DNA from: Mariprofundaceae bacterium
Lineage (GTDB): Bacteria > Pseudomonadota > Zetaproteobacteria > Mariprofundales > Mariprofundaceae
Assembly (NCBI GenBank): GCA_030950965.1
Contig: JAUZQP010000066.1
Coordinates: 1-6,254, forward strand
DNA length: 6,254 bases
Direction of reading: 5' to 3'
The position numbers were made by a program, and so were the translations under genes. Shown here piece by piece: positions 6,089 to 6,254 of the stretch (its first letter is position 1; every line of letters begins with the position of its first letter). The notes below the pieces were generated by a model. It worked only from the letters and a program-made list of their open reading frames with translations, was not told where the DNA came from and made no database searches.

Positions 6089-6254
6089 TAAGTAGGTGTG
6101 CATAAGTCTTTTAACCATTTATTTCGCCGAATATTTCGTGATATTCAAGGCATGAAAACGGCGCATATTATTAATCTGTAACGTTTTTCATAACGAAGAA
6201 TATCGCGCGAATAGGCAAGTTAGAAATGTTAAAAGACTTTTGTGCACCTACTTA
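6089..6254. mobile_element. Second MITE-like foldback element, ending at the window edge
   Basis: This is a 166-bp non-coding stretch with 27-bp terminal inverted repeats (6089-6115 and 6228-6254) that match at 24 of 27 positions. They begin TAAGTAGGTG and end AAGTCTTTTAAC. Inner arms continue the foldback around the same centre near 6171.5: GATATTC/GAATATC (6140-6146 and 6198-6204), and ATGAAAACG against CGTTTTTCAT (6152-6160 and 6182-6191). Both ends start with TA (6089-6090 and 6253-6254), compatible with a TA target duplication. There is no ORF, so it would be non-autonomous. Because the window stops at its last base, the right flank and any longer repeat cannot be seen. It shares no end sequence with the element at 3522-3684. 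Confidence 0.75.

Overview
The window holds a conserved bacterial protein-quality-control cluster, with every gene on the minus strand. In transcription order (right to left) it runs tRNA-Leu(UAG), tig (trigger factor), clpP, clpX and lon. The lon 3' end runs off the left edge. The order tig-clpP-clpX-lon and the close resemblance of the products to enterobacterial proteins point to a proteobacterium of gammaproteobacterial or similar affinity. Base composition looks close to half G+C. I cannot place it at a lower rank from this sequence.

Region by region: 1-2126 is lon, truncated at its C-terminal end after the catalytic serine. 2127-2230 is a 104-bp gap with a small palindrome. 2231-3484 is clpX. 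3485-3690 is the clpP-clpX gap, almost filled by a 161-bp foldback (MITE-like) element. 3691-4290 is clpP. 4291-4356 is a short gap dominated by a strong intrinsic terminator. 4357-5715 is tig. 5716-5875 is the tig leader plus the tRNA terminator. 5876-5959 is tRNA-Leu. 5960-6254 has no gene; it holds two inverted repeats and a second, unrelated foldback element that ends exactly at the window edge.

The genes work together. Trigger factor meets nascent chains at the ribosome. ClpX unfolds substrates and feeds them to the ClpP peptidase. Lon is an independent AAA+ protease that removes damaged and regulatory proteins. All coding sequences look intact, with catalytic and nucleotide-binding residues in place.

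No new gene system is visible. The unusual content is between the genes: two different miniature inverted-repeat elements, both bounded by TA, one of them lying inside the clpP-clpX unit; a strong terminator upstream of clpP that leaves almost no room for a clpP promoter; and several perfect or near-perfect palindromes around tRNA-Leu and tig.
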